From NCBI GenBank assembly GCA_944326245.1, contig CALVDF010000015.1, positions 1 through 64,000 on the forward strand: a DNA stretch of 64,000 bases, in the 5' to 3' direction. The notes beneath the pieces were generated by a model. That model ran no database searches. It was not told the origin of the DNA and saw nothing but the letters and a program-made list of their open reading frames with translations. Below are positions 8,905 through 17,239 of this stretch, piece after piece. Both the position numbers and the translations under genes were made by a program. Within the stretch, counting starts at the first letter, position 1. Each line of letters starts with the position of its first letter. The stretch comes from an uncultured Bacteroidales bacterium (lineage in GTDB: Bacteria; Bacteroidota; Bacteroidia; Bacteroidales; UBA932).

Positions 8905-9063
8905 ATGGACACACAGCAGAGACTTTACCCGGTAGGGAGACAGGACTTCGCCGAGATAAGGACGGCGGGGAATTTCCTTTATGTAGACAAGACGGAGTAC
9001 GTCTACAGAATGACTAGCTTCGACCGGGAGACCCACAACATCAACAGCTGGGAAATTCAGTAA
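8905..9063 (+). pseudogene. Internally deleted AAA-ATPase-like / PD-(D/E)XK nuclease gene
   Basis: A 52-codon ORF made of the two ends of a normally 500-plus-residue protein. Residues 8-36 (YPVGRQDFAEIRTAG, then FLYVDKTEYVYRM) match the conserved start of the AAA-ATPase-like/DUF1703 family, ahead of its P-loop region. Residues 39-52 (FDRETHNINSWEIQ) look like the usual C-terminal strand of the PD-(D/E)XK half of the same family. They are joined in frame at about residue 37, so the ATPase core and nuclease core have been removed by one clean internal deletion. The product cannot have either activity. It ends 6 bases before the next start codon, so its promoter and translation may now feed the SpoIID gene. 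Family assignment rests on recognised motifs, not an alignment. Confidence 0.7.
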
Positions 9064-9069
9064 AAGACA

Positions 9070-11340
9070 ATGCACAACCTGATATACAGACAGCTGGCCG
9101 CATGGCCGGAGGCAGCACGGAGATACCGCGACCTGCAGGAGATACAGACCAGGCATACCGTCATCGACGGTATGCCCGTCAGGATACAGTTCAACCCGGC
9201 CAGGGCAGTATCCACCTTGGCCCGGACCGATGCGGCAGCCATACAGGCCCGGCCCTGCTTCCTGTGCCGGGAGAACCGTCCGCCGGAGCAGGAGGCCCTG
9301 CCCATCGAGGGCTGTGACGGCCGCCGCTACGAGATACTGGTCAACCCCTTTCCCATTTTTCCCGAGCACTACACCGTCCCTGCCGTCGAGCACACGCCAC
9401 AGCGCATAGCAGGACGCATCCCTGACATGCTCCGCCTTGCCGGGACCTTCCCGGACATGGTGGTCTTCTACAACGGACCTGAGAGCGGAGCCAGCGCCCC
9501 GGACCATTTCCATTTCCAGATGGGCTGCAAGGGGTTTCTGCCCGTGGAGAAGCATTTTGACCGTCTGCGGCCGCTCAACGTCATGAAGCAGGGAGCCGCT
9601 GCCATTGCAGTGACCTCCGCATATATCCCGGGACTTCCCGTAATCACCGCCCCCGACAGTGACTCGGCGACAGCCGCATTGCTCCGGGTACTTCGATCAC
9701 TGTCCTCCAGTCCCTCCACAGGCGAACCGAAGCTCAACATCCTGTGCTGGGCGGAAAGGGACACCCGCCTATCCCCAGGGGACAACCGCCATGAGCAGAG
9801 CGCGGGCATGGCATTCCGCATCCTCGTAATTCCGCGCAAGGCCCACCGTCCCTCCTGCTACTACGCCCCGGAAGGACAGGCCGTACGTATCAGCCCCGCC
9901 TCTGTCGATCTGGGCGGAGTCTTCATCGTACCGGTAGAGGACGATTTCCGCAGAGCCGGTGCGGAAGTCCTCAGGGAAATAATCCGCGAGACAGTGGACA
10001 CCTCCTGGCAGCCGGTCATCGACGTTGGGCTGCTCACCGCCCCGGAAATAAGGGCCAGGATCAATGAAAAGGAAGAGGTATTCCGCCTCAAGGGAAAACA
10101 GGTGGAATGGAATGGGGAACTGCGGGACAGACTGGAATTCCACCCCGACGGAGGATTCACCCTGCACAAGGTCAAAATCGGAATCAATTTCCACTGGGAG
10201 AGGGAGGAAGACCAGACTTTCCCGGGAGGACTGACAATACTGCCGGCACAAGAGGGCCTCGTGGCCATAAACAACGTGCTGATAGAGGATTACCTGCTCA
10301 GCGTAATATCCTCGGAAATGAACGGGGACGCCCCGGAGGAATTCCTCAAGGCCCATGCCGTCATCTCCCGCTCGTGGCTGCTGGCAAGGCCCACCCTCGG
10401 AGGCAGGACGCAGGACAATACAGGTCCGGAAAGCAACGCGGATGGCTGCATCATCCGCTGGTACGACAGGGAGGACCATACCCTCTTCGACGTATGTGCG
10501 GACGACCACTGCCAGAGATACCAGGGACTGCACAGGGCCGGCAACCCCAACATCCGCAAGGCGATAGAGGCCACACGGGGGCAGGTCCTGACCGAAGGCC
10601 CGGAAGGCAGTATCTGCGACACCCGCTTCTCCAAATGCTGCGGAGGCATATCCGAGCGCTTCTCCGCCTGCTGGGCCGACGAGGACTATTCCTACCTGCA
10701 GCCTGTCAGGGACAATATTCCCTGCGGAGACCTTGGCCGAAGCGCGGAGACCATGCCGGACCTCACGGACGAACATAGTGCCCGCGAATGGATACTGTCA
10801 TCCCCTGAAGCATTCTGCAACACCTCGGACGCGAAGCTGCTCTCCTCCGTCCTCAACTCCTACGACCAGGAGACAGCCGACTTCTACCGGTGGAAGGTAG
10901 AATACACGCAGGAGGTGCTGAGCAGCCTGCTCCGCAGACGGTCAGGAATCGACTTCGGTGCAATACTGGAGCTGAAGCCTCTGCGGCGGGGAGCCTCGGG
11001 GCGCATCATCGAGCTGCTCATCCGCGGAACCAGGCGCACAGTCACAGTCGGGAAGGAACTGGAAATACGCCGCTGGCTGTCGGAGTCGCACCTGTACAGC
11101 TCAGCCTTCATCGTTGAGACAGAAGGCACCCTGACCGTAGTGACACCGGAAACGGCGACATCCGGAGACAGCAGGCCCGTCAATGTTCCCGCCAGGTTCA
11201 TCCTCCACGGAGCCGGCTGGGGCCACGGGGTAGGCCTCTGCCAGATAGGGGCGGCAGCCATGAGTGCCCGCGGATACACCTACGACAAGATCCTCAGTCA
11301 CTATTTCGCACACACATCCCTCAACCGCCTGTACAGATAA
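9070..11340 (+). CDS. DUF4922 / SpoIID-LytB domain fusion protein
   Basis: A 756-residue two-domain protein. Residues about 1-300 form the DUF4922 domain, related to the HIT/nucleotidyltransferase fold: FLCRENRPP, NPFPIFPEHYT and SAPDHFHFQMG recall the HxHxQ active site of HIT and GalT-like enzymes. Residues about 390-756 form a SpoIID/LytB domain (VISSEMNGDAPEEFLKAHAVISRSW, and near the end WGHGVGLCQIGAAAM followed by an HYF). In sporulating Firmicutes SpoIID is a peptidoglycan lytic transglycosylase; what it does in Bacteroidales is not settled. No signal peptide is visible, which is odd for a wall enzyme. The fusion recurs in Bacteroidales as far as I recall. It follows the AAA-ATPase relic by 6 bases and shares a bidirectional hairpin with trpS downstream. 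Confidence 0.85.
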   Translation: MHNLIYRQLAAWPEAARRYRDLQEIQTRHTVIDGMPVRIQFNPARAVSTLARTDAAAIQARPCFLCRENRPPEQEALPIEGCDGRRYEILVNPFPIFPEHYTVPAVEHTPQRIAGRIPDMLRLAGTFPDMVVFYNGPESGASAPDHFHFQMGCKGFLPVEKHFDRLRPLNVMKQGAAAIAVTSAYIPGLPVITAPDSDSATAALLRVLRSLSSSPSTGEPKLNILCWAERDTRLSPGDNRHEQSAGMAFRILVIPRKAHRPSCYYAPEGQAVRISPASVDLGGVFIVPVEDDFRRAGAEVLREIIRETVDTSWQPVIDVGLLTAPEIRARINEKEEVFRLKGKQVEWNGELRDRLEFHPDGGFTLHKVKIGINFHWEREEDQTFPGGLTILPAQEGLVAINNVLIEDYLLSVISSEMNGDAPEEFLKAHAVISRSWLLARPTLGGRTQDNTGPESNADGCIIRWYDREDHTLFDVCADDHCQRYQGLHRAGNPNIRKAIEATRGQVLTEGPEGSICDTRFSKCCGGISERFSACWADEDYSYLQPVRDNIPCGDLGRSAETMPDLTDEHSAREWILSSPEAFCNTSDAKLLSSVLNSYDQETADFYRWKVEYTQEVLSSLLRRRSGIDFGAILELKPLRRGASGRIIELLIRGTRRTVTVGKELEIRRWLSESHLYSSAFIVETEGTLTVVTPETATSGDSRPVNVPARFILHGAGWGHGVGLCQIGAAAMSARGYTYDKILSHYFAHTSLNRLYR

Positions 11341-11346
11341 AAAATA

Positions 11347-11372
11347 CCGGCCTGTATCATCGTACAGACCGG
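11347..11372 (-). terminator. Rho-independent terminator of trpS
   Basis: Hairpin with 10-base arms (CCGGCCTGTA / TACAGACCGG, one mismatch) and a 6-base loop. On the minus strand it is followed by a run of T, fitting trpS, which ends at 11415. On the plus strand it also follows the SpoIID gene by 6 bases but the T-run is weak there. Confidence 0.75.
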
Positions 11373-11414
11373 CATATTCCGGTTCAGGTTCCAGGCCGAA
11401 ATGAAGTACAGCAC

Positions 11415-12464
11415 CTAGAACACCTTGAATCCCATAGCCTTGCGGGCAAGTGCAAGGGTCGCCGAAGCTGATGCCCTGGCCTTGTCGCGGCCTTCTGTCA
11501 CTACGCGGTGAAGATAGGCATCGTCGTTGTATATGGCATCTATCTTGTCGCGTATAGGCAAGGTCACTTTGCAGATATCCGATGCAAGCTGCTTCTTGAG
11601 ATCACCGTAGCGTATGGAGCAATCGTTCCATTTCTCGCGGAAGTACTCTACGGTAGACGGCTCGGATACCAGAGCAAGCAGTGTAAACAGGTTTTCAATG
11701 CATTCGGGCATGGGACTGTTAGGCTCTGTAGGACCTCCGTCAGTAAGGGCCTTCATGACTTTCTTGGTAATGGTCTTTTCATCGTCATAGAGGTATATGC
11801 CGTTGCCCTGGCTCTTGCCCATCTTGCCGCTGCCGTCCAGACCGGGCACTTTAATAAGCTCTCCTCCGAAATTGAATCCTCTCGGTTCCACGAAAACCTC
11901 CTCGCCGTACATATTGTTGAAGCGGCGGGCCATCACCCTGGCATACTCCAGATGCTGCTCCTGATCCTTGCCTACCGGGACAAAATCAGCCCTGTGAATA
12001 AGGATGTCGGCCGCCATAAGTACAGGATAGGTCAGCAGGCCTGCACTGATATTGATACCTTCATCATTGTGGTCTTCATAGGATATGTCCTCGAGGCGTA
12101 CATTGCGGACCTTTGCCTTGGCCAGACGCACCTTGTCCTTGAACGTAGTCGTACGCTCAAGTTCTCCTTTGTAGGCCAGCATGTTGAGCAGGACATACAG
12201 TTCGCTCACCTCCGGTACGTCACTCTGGACGAATATGGTGGACTTCTCAGGGTCCAGCCCGGATGCCAGGTATTCTGCCAGGATAATCTTGACGTTGGCA
12301 TGGAAGTCATCCGGATGGGGATGAGTCGTAAGTGAGTGAAGATCAGCAATGAAATAGAAACAATTGTACTCGTCCTGAATCTTCACGAAATTGCGCAGCG
12401 CTCCGAAATAGTTGCCGAGATGCAAATGGCCGGTGGAGCGTATACCGCTTAAAACTGTCTGCAT
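11415..12464 (-). CDS. trpS: Tryptophan--tRNA ligase
   Basis: Class Ic aminoacyl-tRNA synthetase charging tRNA-Trp in the cytoplasm; 349 residues, normal for the bacterial enzyme. The HIGH-type signature is GHLHLGNYFGA (residues 12-22) and the KMSKS-type loop is KMGKSQGN (near residue 214). The segment FVPVGKDQEQHLE is the typical tryptophan/ATP pocket. It lies 28 bases downstream of recA on the same strand, so the two may be co-transcribed, and it ends at a good terminator. Confidence 0.97.
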   Translation of the reverse strand: MQTVLSGIRSTGHLHLGNYFGALRNFVKIQDEYNCFYFIADLHSLTTHPHPDDFHANVKIILAEYLASGLDPEKSTIFVQSDVPEVSELYVLLNMLAYKGELERTTTFKDKVRLAKAKVRNVRLEDISYEDHNDEGINISAGLLTYPVLMAADILIHRADFVPVGKDQEQHLEYARVMARRFNNMYGEEVFVEPRGFNFGGELIKVPGLDGSGKMGKSQGNGIYLYDDEKTITKKVMKALTDGGPTEPNSPMPECIENLFTLLALVSEPSTVEYFREKWNDCSIRYGDLKKQLASDICKVTLPIRDKIDAIYNDDAYLHRVVTEGRDKARASASATLALARKAMGFKVF

Positions 12465-12492
12465 AGTATTATTGATTGTTCCGAAAATCCTT

Positions 12493-13524
12493 TTAATCGT
12501 TCATGTTCTTCATAGTCTCGCGGATCTTGCCTTCTATCTCCTCGCAGAGCTCCGGGTTGTCAGCAAGCAGCTTCTTCACTGCCTCACGGCCCTGGGCCAG
12601 CCTGGCGTCCCCGTAGCTGAACCACGAGCCGCTCTTCCTGATAATATCGAACTCCACTCCCAGATCCACTATCTCACCCACTTTGGAGATACCTTCCCCG
12701 AATACGATATCGAACTCGGCCTTGCGGAACGGAGGGGCCATCTTGTTCTTGACGATCTTGACACGCGTACGGTTGCCGGTGGGATCATCCCCGTCCTTGA
12801 GCTGGGTAACCTTGCGCACATCGATACGTACGGAAGCATAGAATTTCAGGGCGTTTCCGCCTGTGGTGGTCTCGGGATTGCCGAACATCACCCCTATCTT
12901 CTCGCGCAGCTGGTTGATGAAGATGCAGCATGTGTTGGTCTTGGAGATGTTGGCCGTAAGCTTTCTGAGAGCCTGGCTCATCAGCCTGGCCTGAAGGCCC
13001 ATCTTCTGGTCTCCCATCTCACCCTCTATCTCGGCCTTCGGAGTCAGGGCGGCTACGGAGTCCACGACTATGATGTCGATGGCTCCGCTGCGGATAAGGT
13101 CGTCGGCTATGTCCAGAGCCTGCTCCCCGTTGTCAGGCTGTGATATCAGAAGCGTGTCTACATCCACGCCCAGATTCTTTGCGTATGTGCGGTCAAAAGC
13201 ATGCTCCGCATCTATGATCGCTGCAAAACCTCCGGCCTTCTGGGCCTCGGCTATGGCATGTATGGCGAGAGTGGTCTTACCGCTGGACTCGGGTCCGTAT
13301 ATCTCTATGACCCTTCCGCGCGGATAGCCTCCTATCCCCAGGGCATGGTCGAGAGCTATGGATCCGGACGGAATGACAGACACGTCTCCTTCCGGGCGGT
13401 CTCCCAGCTTCATGATGGCACCCTTGCCGAAATCCTTTTCTATCTTGTCCATTGTTGCCTGCAGTGCCTTGAGCTTCGCGGCGTTTGCTGCTGCAACGTC
13501 ATTCTGTTCGAGTTCTTTTGCCAT
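12493..13524 (-). CDS. recA: Recombinase RecA
   Basis: Homologous-recombination ATPase that forms the filament on single-stranded DNA and controls the SOS response where a LexA system exists. 343 residues, standard length. Walker A is GPESSGKTT (residues 77-85); the Walker B-like [12 protein letters not shown], loop 1 region [16 protein letters not shown] and loop 2 ([22 protein letters not shown]) are complete. The C-terminal tail is acidic and short. A good promoter lies at 13547-13577, and an unusual 10-bp tandem repeat sits just upstream of it. Confidence 0.98.
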   Translation of the reverse strand: MAKELEQNDVAAANAAKLKALQATMDKIEKDFGKGAIMKLGDRPEGDVSVIPSGSIALDHALGIGGYPRGRVIEIYGPESSGKTTLAIHAIAEAQKAGGFAAIIDAEHAFDRTYAKNLGVDVDTLLISQPDNGEQALDIADDLIRSGAIDIIVVDSVAALTPKAEIEGEMGDQKMGLQARLMSQALRKLTANISKTNTCCIFINQLREKIGVMFGNPETTTGGNALKFYASVRIDVRKVTQLKDGDDPTGNRTRVKIVKNKMAPPFRKAEFDIVFGEGISKVGEIVDLGVEFDIIRKSGSWFSYGDARLAQGREAVKKLLADNPELCEEIEGKIRETMKNMND

Positions 13525-13546
13525 ACTTTTTCTATTAAATCGGATG

Positions 13547-13577
13547 CAAATATAAGCGAATTTTCAAACCTTAGCAA
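13547..13577 (-). promoter_or_regulatory. recA promoter
   Basis: On the minus strand: TTG (13575-13577), 20 bases, then TATATTTG (13547-13554), fitting the Bacteroidales TTG-N19-21-TAnnTTTG arrangement. The expected leader before the recA ATG (13524) is about 17 bases. Confidence 0.7.
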
Positions 13578-13590
13578 TGATAAAAACGGC

Positions 13591-13620
13591 TATAAACGTT
13601 TATATCCGTTTATAACCGTT
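13591..13620. repeat. Three 10-bp tandem repeats upstream of recA
   Basis: TATAAACGTT, TATATCCGTT and TATAACCGTT follow one another without a gap; every unit fits TATAnnCGTT. A degenerate fourth unit (TAAAAACGGC) lies at 13581-13590. One unit per helical turn, ending 14 bases short of the -33 element, suits a cooperative binding site or an upstream promoter element. Confidence 0.75.
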
Positions 13621-13650
13621 ACAGTATTGCCCGGAGTGACTCCCGGGACG

Positions 13651-14229
13651 CTATTCCTTGGACATCTCGGCGGCAAATCTGGCAATGTCCTGCAACGTGA
13701 GACTGTCCGCCTGGAACTGGATGACAGTAAATTCACCTCCGTCGGTATTGGCCTTCATCAGGAATTCCTCGACATGCTCCCCGTCGGGAGAGATGTAGTA
13801 AAACCTCAGGTCATCCCCGCTGTCCTTGACGCGCATAAGTTCCTTGTACCGGCCTACGCCGCCCAGATCCTTCTCCATCGCCTCGGCGGTGGGGGCATCC
13901 TCGGTACTCAGCAGGTACAGACCTTTCAGCTTGCCGAGTATGGAGAATACCTGTGCCACATCGATATCTTCGATGCCGAAGCTGCCTCCGTCAGTCACGG
14001 ACACCGTGCCGGACACATTGTCTCCCGCCATATCGCCCAGCATGGATACCAGACGGATCATTTCGGCCGAGATGTATATGCTCGACACCTTGGGATTGTT
14101 TTCATACTTCTGATACAGACCCTTTACCGGATCATTGTCCCCTGAGGGAACCTCTGACGGCAGCTGTGCAGACACCGGCACGACTGCCAGCAGCATGATG
14201 CATGCCGCCGTTAAAACCGTTTTTTTCAT
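13651..14229 (-). CDS. DUF4252 domain protein, secreted
   Basis: A 192-residue exported protein of the Bacteroidales DUF4252 family; function unknown. Start chosen at MKKTVLTAACIMLLAVVPVSAQ, a clear type I signal peptide; the upstream frame only adds charged residues. The domain begins with a segment of the form SSIYISAEMIRLVSMLGDM, typical of the family. It is the last gene of a four-gene operon (DUF4252, ECF sigma factor, membrane protein, DUF4252), 4 bases after the preceding gene. It has a paralogue at 15194. A role in an envelope-stress circuit is inferred only from that linkage. Confidence 0.85.
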   Translation of the reverse strand: MKKTVLTAACIMLLAVVPVSAQLPSEVPSGDNDPVKGLYQKYENNPKVSSIYISAEMIRLVSMLGDMAGDNVSGTVSVTDGGSFGIEDIDVAQVFSILGKLKGLYLLSTEDAPTAEAMEKDLGGVGRYKELMRVKDSGDDLRFYYISPDGEHVEEFLMKANTDGGEFTVIQFQADSLTLQDIARFAAEMSKE

Positions 14230-14233
14230 AACT

Positions 14234-14662
14234 TCAATTTTCGTTTTCCTTTTCATTGTTTCCATATTTTTTCATTACCCTGTCTACCGGTTCCATCACA
14301 CCGGAGACCCTGGCTTCCGTCTTCGACAGCCCCCTGTTGAGTCCCGAGCCCACCATTTCCAGGGCCCTGACTGCTTCCGCATAGGCCTGGCGGGGATCGT
14401 CGAACGTATCGGACGGCTCATAGCGGCCGCCTGCAGGAATCGTAAGGGCTATTGCCGCTATCGCAGCTGCAGCGGCCACGGAAGAGACGGAGGCCACCAG
14501 TCTCAGCCTTGAGCGGCGGCGGCCCAGTTCATTGTCCACCGTCCGTTCTATCATCTCTTCCAGGCCTGAAGGCACCTTTATGTCCGCATCCGGAATCCGG
14601 ATCTGCGAGAGCCCCTTTTCCATTATATCCCCAGGGTCAGATATTCTTGGTTTCGTTTTCAT
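14234..14662 (-). CDS. Single-pass membrane protein, probable anti-sigma factor
   Basis: A 142-residue protein with a charged N-terminal cytoplasmic stretch (about residues 1-52), one transmembrane helix rich in Ala/Val/Ile (about 55-76) and a periplasmic tail. That architecture and its place directly after an ECF sigma gene (2 bases) suggest an anti-sigma factor. No zinc-binding HxxxCxxC motif is present, so it is not of the ZAS type, and I do not recognise the sequence family. The ATG at 14662 is preferred; a TTG two codons earlier would overlap the sigma stop codon. Confidence 0.7.
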   Translation of the reverse strand: MKTKPRISDPGDIMEKGLSQIRIPDADIKVPSGLEEMIERTVDNELGRRRSRLRLVASVSSVAAAAAIAAIALTIPAGGRYEPSDTFDDPRQAYAEAVRALEMVGSGLNRGLSKTEARVSGVMEPVDRVMKKYGNNEKENEN

Positions 14663-14664
14663 TT

Positions 14665-15180
14665 TCAAGTGTTTTTAATTAGTTTCCGGATCTGGTCCTT
14701 CAGCATTTTACGCCCGCGTGAGAGCGATACTCTTGCATTGACCGGAGACATGCCTGTAAGGGCCTCTATCTCTTCCATTTCCTTCTGTTCCACATCTCTC
14801 AGGACCACTACCTCCCGCAGTTTGGGCGGCATCGCGGCCATGGCCTTCCGGACCATTGCTGCCGCTTCCCGGTTCTCCACCTGGACATCCGCCGCACCCG
14901 CTGACGGTCCTCCCCTGACTCCGTCCACATCCACAGCCAGCTTCAGTACATTCCGTCCGTTTCTTCTGATAAAGTCCGCACACACATTCTGCATCATCCT
15001 CACGCAGTAGCCTTCGGGATTGGAACTCCGGAGGGCCCGGTCACCGTCACGGCAGAGCTTGACATACAGCTCCTGTACCGCGTCCCTGGCATCCTCTCCG
15101 TTCCCAAGCATCCTGTATGCCAGCCTGTAAAGCAGAGGACCGAGCGGAAGAAACACTGTTTTGAACTCTTCGGCATTCAC
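14665..15180 (-). CDS. ECF-type RNA polymerase sigma factor
   Basis: A 171-residue sigma-70 family factor with only regions 2 and 4. Region 2 covers about residues 10-75 (LYRLAYRMLGNGEDARDAVQE is the 2.1/2.2 core). Region 4 covers about 110-165 (PPKLREVVVLRD, then a helix-turn-helix with VNARVSLSRGRKML). It should direct RNA polymerase to a small regulon. Its operon starts at 15709 behind an ECF-type promoter (GTAAC, 17 bases, CGTC), which makes autoregulation likely. The gene before it ends 13 bases upstream and the likely anti-sigma gene follows 2 bases downstream. Confidence 0.92.
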   Translation of the reverse strand: MNAEEFKTVFLPLGPLLYRLAYRMLGNGEDARDAVQELYVKLCRDGDRALRSSNPEGYCVRMMQNVCADFIRRNGRNVLKLAVDVDGVRGGPSAGAADVQVENREAAAMVRKAMAAMPPKLREVVVLRDVEQKEMEEIEALTGMSPVNARVSLSRGRKMLKDQIRKLIKNT

Positions 15181-15193
15181 TTTCCAGACAGTT

Positions 15194-15709
15194 TTATTCC
15201 ATCGATGCGGATATGTACCTTGCAGCTTCCTCCTCGGTTATCCGGCCCTCAATCTGAATGACGGCAGGATCATCCCCTGCAGACACGACCAGCAGCTCGC
15301 GGATGACTCCGTCTTCGTCCTTGCGTACCAGTATCTGCACATTGTCATTCCCGTCACGGACGCTGGACATGAGTATATAACCGTCTGTAGAAGAATACTT
15401 CACATCCTCTTCAAACTCGGCCAGTACACTTTCGCTGCATCCGCTAAGATCCGCCACCCGTACGGAACTGATGTGGGACAGAGTATTGATGGCCAGCTCC
15501 GTATCCTTGTCCGTCTGTCCTCCTTCATCATCAAGCGAGACAATCAGCTTGGCCAGATTGATCCAGAATCTGCCTATCGACACGGACTCTACCCCGGGTT
15601 TGCCGGCATAGCGGCTGTACAGGCTTTCCACATTTCTGGCGCTTGCGGCCACGGGCAGCGAAGCCACAAGCACAAGACTTAAAACAACTGTTGCAAAAAC
15701 TTTTTTCAT
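15194..15709 (-). CDS. DUF4252 domain protein, secreted (paralogue)
   Basis: A 171-residue DUF4252-family protein with signal peptide MKKVFATVVLSLVLVASLPVAASA. It is the first gene of the ECF sigma operon and a diverged paralogue of 13651-14229; both share the SLYSRYAGKP/LYQKYENNPK opening, the strand VESVSIGRFWINL / VSSIYISAEMIRL and a C-terminal IQIEGRITEEEAARY / IQFQADSLTLQDIARF pattern. Function unknown. Being the first gene after the ECF promoter suggests that it is a main output or a sensor component of the circuit. Confidence 0.85.
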   Translation of the reverse strand: MKKVFATVVLSLVLVASLPVAASARNVESLYSRYAGKPGVESVSIGRFWINLAKLIVSLDDEGGQTDKDTELAINTLSHISSVRVADLSGCSESVLAEFEEDVKYSSTDGYILMSSVRDGNDNVQILVRKDEDGVIRELLVVSAGDDPAVIQIEGRITEEEAARYISASME

Positions 15710-15741
15710 AACTTTTCTCTTTTTGTGATTTCTGAACTTAT

Positions 15742-15767
15742 GACGTCCGGATCGCTCAAAATGTTAC
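15742..15767 (-). promoter_or_regulatory. ECF-type promoter of the DUF4252-sigma operon
   Basis: On the minus strand GTAAC (15763-15767) is followed after exactly 17 bases by CGTC (15742-15745), the general layout of ECF promoters with an AAC -35 motif and a CGTC -10 motif. It lies 33 bases upstream of the first start codon. No housekeeping TAnnTTTG box is seen here. Confidence 0.65.
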
Positions 15768-15774
15768 AAGGAAT

Positions 15775-17208
15775 TCATGGTTTTTGACAATTTTTTCTCA
15801 GAATCCTCGGGAACATGATCAGAAACAGGACGGTACAGCACACAGCGGCAGTGGCGTCAGATATGGCCTCAGCGGCAAAGACACCCCTGACCCCCATCAG
15901 GCGGGGAAGTGTCAGGGCCAGCGGGACGAGCAGGATAATCTTGCGCAGCAGGGCAATGAATATCGACAGGCGGGCCTGGCCGAGGGCGATGAACATGTTC
16001 TGGAAGGCCCGCTGCAGGCCGAAGATGGTCATTCCGGCCAGGAAGAGGGGCATGGCCTCAGAGACCGTGGCTATCAGCTCGGGGTCGTCGCTGAATATCG
16101 AGGCTACCGTCGAGGGGCAGAGAATCATCAGCAGGACGACCAGGAGGTTGAAGGAGAACATGGTGATGACCACCACCCGGAGGCAGGAGCGGACTCTGGA
16201 GGCATCGCCCCGGCCGTAATTGTAGCTGGCTATGGGAATGAAGCCCTGGGCAAAGCCGGAGAGGGGCACGCTGACGAGCATCATGGCGCTCTGCATGATG
16301 GCCAGGGCGCTGACGTAGATGTCCCCGTAGTGCTTGAGGGTGCCGTTGAGCACGAAACCGACAATGCTCTCGGTGCTGGCCATCACGAAGGGCGAGACGC
16401 CGAGGGCTATGGTGGCACCGATGACCTTCCAGTCCATCCGCATGGCTTTCAGCTCGATATGCAGGGAGGCCCGGCGCCTGGAGCACAGGAATGACAGGAC
16501 CCACGCCGCGCTGCACGCCTGGGAGATGACCGTGGCTATGGCGGCTCCCTTCACGCCCATATCGAGCAGGAAGATTAATACCGGGTCCAGGACAATGTTC
16601 ATCACCGCCCCGAGGATGACCGAGGTCATGGCTATTCCGGGCCGGCCCTGGGTATATATGAAGGTGTTCAGTCCGAGGGAGAGCTGCACGAAGACCGTAC
16701 CGAGCAGATATACAGAGAGATAGTCGCAGGCATAGCCTATCGTCGCGTCCGAGGCGCCTACGGCGTATAGTATCGGCTCCATGAAGATGTAGACCGGCAG
16801 GATACAGAGGGCCGCGAATACCAGGAGCAGGACCACGCCGTTGCCGAGATACCGGCCGGCCAGGGCCCTGTCCCCGCGTCCTAAGGCAATGGAAGCCAGC
16901 GGAGCGGCACCGCCGTTGACTATAGAGGCGAAGGCCGAGATCAGGATGATGACCGAGCCGGTGACCCCGATACCTGCCAGGGCCTCGGTCCCGATGCCGT
17001 AGATGTGCCCGATGTAGATGCGGTCCACGAGATTGTAGAGCAGGTTGACCAGCTGGGCCACCACTGCCGGGACGGCCATCCGGAAGACCAGAGGGGTCAT
17101 GGGTGCGGTGCCCAGGCGCTCTTCGTATTGCAAATTATTTGTCACGTTCCGGTTATAACTTCTTAAATTCGGCCTTCTCTTGCCCTGATACGACAACAGG
17201 CCCGGCAT
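15775..17208 (-). CDS. MATE family efflux transporter
   Basis: An inner-membrane multidrug/toxin antiporter with about 12 transmembrane helices, 477 residues. MATE landmarks include PAVVAQLVNLLYNLVDRIYIGH near the start, the second-half repeat of the same fold after residue 250, and GFAQGFIPIASYNYGRGD. The substrate cannot be read from the sequence. The ATG at 17208 gives an unusual basic leader; a GTG at 17145 (MTNNLQYEERLG after initiation) would give the more usual MATE N-terminus and may be the true start. The Crp/Fnr-like regulator lies 31 bases upstream on the same strand and may control it. Confidence 0.93.
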   Translation of the reverse strand: MPGLLSYQGKRRPNLRSYNRNVTNNLQYEERLGTAPMTPLVFRMAVPAVVAQLVNLLYNLVDRIYIGHIYGIGTEALAGIGVTGSVIILISAFASIVNGGAAPLASIALGRGDRALAGRYLGNGVVLLLVFAALCILPVYIFMEPILYAVGASDATIGYACDYLSVYLLGTVFVQLSLGLNTFIYTQGRPGIAMTSVILGAVMNIVLDPVLIFLLDMGVKGAAIATVISQACSAAWVLSFLCSRRRASLHIELKAMRMDWKVIGATIALGVSPFVMASTESIVGFVLNGTLKHYGDIYVSALAIMQSAMMLVSVPLSGFAQGFIPIASYNYGRGDASRVRSCLRVVVITMFSFNLLVVLLMILCPSTVASIFSDDPELIATVSEAMPLFLAGMTIFGLQRAFQNMFIALGQARLSIFIALLRKIILLVPLALTLPRLMGVRGVFAAEAISDATAAVCCTVLFLIMFPRILRKNCQKP

Positions 17209-17239
17209 AATTAATCCATAACTGATTCATGGAACGGAG

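Noticed and set aside
9769..10776. 335-codon minus-strand ORF opposite the SpoIID fusion gene
   Set aside because: Shadow frame; the plus strand encodes recognisable DUF4922 and SpoIID motifs throughout.
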